Below, piece after piece: positions 62,210 through 64,000 of a stretch of DNA of 64,000 bases. The stretch comes from Prorocentrum cordatum (taxonomy: Eukaryota > Sar > Dinophyceae > Prorocentrales > Prorocentraceae): contig CAUYUJ010020598.1 of assembly GCA_963575745.1 (NCBI GenBank), positions 10,087 to 74,086 of the forward strand, given 5' to 3'. The notes beneath the pieces are model-generated. The model saw only the letters and a program-made list of their open reading frames with translations. It ran no database searches and was not told the DNA's origin. Within the stretch, counting starts at the first letter, position 1, and every line of letters begins with the position of its first letter. The position numbers were made by a program, and so were the translations under genes.

Positions 62210-62212
62210 CCT
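61320..62212. repeat. (CCT)n and (CAT)n microsatellite block
   Basis: Nearly 900 bp of pyrimidine-rich CCT repeats with two (CAT)n tracts (62058-62107 and 62158-62207). Extremely long Ser/Pro/Leu/Glu/Arg frames on both strands are artefacts. Confidence 0.95.
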
Positions 62213-62268
62213 CCTACGTGACTACGAAACTGAAGGCAAAAGGTTCCGTCGGATGAAGATGTTGCCAG

Positions 62269-62312
62269 TGGTCCCCGCTTGCCGATGCCGTTTGGCATCG
62301 CAAGCGGGGACC
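62269..62312. other. Perfect hairpin (20-bp arms, 4-nt loop)
   Basis: TGGTCCCCGCTTGC, one bulged C, GATGCC, loop GTTT, then GGCATCGCAAGCGGGGACCA. All 20 arm bases pair. It sits between two microsatellite blocks; function unknown. Confidence 0.85.
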
Positions 62313-62359
62313 ATTACGAACATGAGCCCTTTTCGGCGGCCGGCTGGTGGGGGGGCCCT

Positions 62360-62680
62360 CCTCCTCCTCCTCCTCTTCCTGCTCCTCCTCTTCCTCCTCC
62401 CCCTCCTCCTCCTCTTCCTGCTCCTCCTCTTCCTCCTCCTCCTCCTCCTTCTCCTCCTCCTCCTCCTATTCTTCCCTCTCCTCCTGCCGTTCCCTGCCTC
62501 CCCTCCTCACCCCTCCTCGGGAATAAAGGCCAGCATAGGAAGGAGTGGGATGCGAGGATGCAGGGCGCCCATCTGGCTGGACTCTCGGCCCACTAGGAGG
62601 AGGAGGAGGAGGAGGAGGAGGAGGAGGAAAAGGAGAGGAGGAGGAGGAGCAGGAGGAGGAGGGGGAGGAGGAGGACCAGT
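62360..62680. repeat. (CCT)n then (GGA)n tracts
   Basis: CCT-rich at 62360-62475, GGA-rich at 62597-62675, an imperfect inverted pair around about 120 bp. Confidence 0.9.
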
Positions 62681-62814
62681 GTAAACCCAAGCGTCATCAA
62701 CGATGTTGGAAGAATCCCTTCCTCCAAGCTCTCTCGTTACATGCCCCATACAAATGTTCATTTCCACTGATGGAACTGCCTCGTTGGAAGACAACCGTTT
62801 GAAGACCCTGATGC

Positions 62815-62965
62815 ATGCCAAAACATCATTCTCGGGATTCCAACGCCACGGATCAACCTGACTGCTGCGTCTTGACGATCATGAGTCGTGCCAGAGGGCC
62901 ATTCCTGGGACTTCAACACTGCGAATCAACGTAACTGTTGCATCCTCATAATCCTGAGCCCTTCC
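62815..62965. repeat. Two degenerate ~65-70 bp repeats
   Basis: GGGATTCCAACGCCACGGATCAACCTGACTGCTGCGTC split over 62835-62872 and GGGACTTCAACACTGCGAATC over 62908-62928 are two diverged copies of one segment. Confidence 0.55.
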
Positions 62966-62994
62966 AAAATACAACTTCTGGTACGCTGACCATG

Positions 62995-63245
62995 GTTGCA
63001 AATTTCCAAAACGAATGTGCGCGGCGCTAAGGCGAGAACCACTGTTTGAAAAAAAGCCGCTTCAATCCGTGAAGCTCTTGCATTTGTTTGAAAAGATTAT
63101 GCGCGGTGCTGTGGCAAGATCCGCATTTTGAAAAGGAACCACCCTCAATCCGTGAAATGTTTTATCTTATGAGAACGAACGTGTGCGGCGTTTAGCGAGA
63201 GCCACAGTTTGAAAACCACCCTCCCTTCATCTGTGAAAATGGTGT
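62995..63245 (-). repeat. ~83-bp repeat units, inverted relative to 60181-60495
   Basis: Three diverged units with TGCGCGGCGCTAAGGCGAGA, CAATCCGTGAAGCTCTTGC and TTTGAAAA, the reverse complement of the units at 60181-60495. Confidence 0.75.
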
Positions 63246-63359
63246 CAATGTTTATGCTTCAGGGTCGCCAGCGGTGAGGAGGTGTCAAGCGAAACGCCCG
63301 GACCGCTCTAAAAACTGGCCTCGGGATGCGACAGAGGACAATTATGCACAAGGAAAAGG

Positions 63360-63460
63360 AGTTGAGGAGGAGGAAGAGGAGGAGAAGGAGGAGGAGGAGG
63401 AGGAAGAGGAGGTTGAGGAGGAGGACGAGGAGGAGGAGAAGGAGCAGGAGGAGGGGCCCG
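63360..63460. repeat. (GGA)n microsatellite
   Basis: GGA/GAA purine tract of about 90 bp. Confidence 0.9.
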
Positions 63461-64000
63461 CGTCGCTTGACGGCCCTCGGAAAACGAGGAGAAAAAGGAG
63501 GAGGATGCATGGCGCAATATATTTTAAATCAACCAAAGCGTTCACGTTCTGTCTGTTTATGTTTTTATCCAGAGAAAACACGAATAAAAAACACTGCCAC
63601 CGATAGCAGCTGCTAGAAGAATTCCTGCACTGCCGTGTGCCTCGGCCTGCTTTACATAAGGCAGAACGAGAGGGTGAAAGCTTGAGCCCCGCGGTTGCGG
63701 CCGGGCGGCGTCTTGTCACATCATTACAGGCAGAGGCCGTACTGAAGTACTCGAATACGTGGCGCGTTGTCTTGTCCATCCACGAGAGCGCTCACGCTCT
63801 GTATGTGCACGTGCTTGTGCTTTTCCCCGCGAGAACGAGAGGAAACAACGACAACCACCGACAAACAGTAGGCCACAATCTGCGAGCGCGCTGCAGCCGC
63901 GCGCGCGCATCCCGCGTGCCCGCGCCCACACGTGCCAGAGGTGAAGGCGGATCCTGCACGATCGAGCGGCCGAGGACGAGAGGTCAAGGGAGGGTCCCAC
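63461..64000. other. Gene-free stretch to the window edge
   Basis: AAAGCGTTCACGTTCTGTCTG (63536-63556) and AGAGCGCTCACGCTCTGTATG (63784-63804) are two copies of a short repeat. Nothing else recognised. Confidence 0.4.

Noticed and set aside
60773-62684. Frames of 140-372 codons with poly-Ser, Pro, Leu, Glu, Arg or His
   Set aside because: Triplet microsatellites keep all frames open; the products are homopolymers.

Overview
The window is nuclear DNA of a dinoflagellate. The clearest sign is the dinoflagellate spliced-leader (SL) sequence, reverse-complemented on the minus strand at 19814-19835, 36375-36410 (two copies in tandem), 42031-42051 and, with two changes, 47978-47999; a fifth, weaker copy lies at 46374-46394. 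Other signs agree: introns of the GA-AG, GC-AG and GT-AG types with AG|G at every acceptor, very long repeat-filled introns, very high GC, and huge (GGA/CCT)n, (CAT)n, (AAC)n and (GAC)n tracts.

The backbone is one inferred minus-strand gene running from beyond 61160 down to a stop at 6985. Ten short exons (A-J) spell at least 726 residues: a charged coiled coil, a canonical EF-hand, a long helical region, and two copies of a small domain around a GxxTxxGNQGT motif. Reading phases agree across all nine introns, which run from about 0.35 to 21 kb. The five 5' exons (A-E) are short and charged, so their membership is less certain than that of F-J.

Three APE-type non-LTR retrotransposons (LINEs) sit in those introns, all on the gene's strand. 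LINE1 (12517-19834) looks complete: SL at the 5' end, ORF1 with a zinc ribbon, ORF2 with endonuclease, reverse transcriptase, RNase H and zinc motifs, an A10 tail and an exact 18-bp target-site duplication. LINE2 (about 30470-36410) is decayed and starts with two SLs in tandem. LINE3 (37643-42051) starts with one SL and has lost its reverse transcriptase. An intronless membrane-protein gene (47471-47947) also follows an SL relic, so it is a retrogene. The elements thus appear to have been copied from trans-spliced mRNA, and the genomic SL then becomes part of the element.

Layout: 1-2 kb tandem repeat; 2-7 kb simple repeats and a palindromic MITE; 7-11.2 kb exons J-G; 12.5-19.8 kb LINE1; 21-22.7 kb exons F-D; 23-29 kb repeats and a doubtful decayed coding stretch; 29.2 kb exon C; 30.5-42 kb LINE2 and LINE3; 43-50 kb MITEs, foldback repeats, a processed pseudogene candidate and the retrogene; 50.7 kb exon B; 50-60 kb a mosaic of inverted composite repeats; 60-64 kb giant microsatellites around exon A. 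No tRNA, rRNA, CRISPR array, promoter or terminator could be supported. No plus-strand gene was found.
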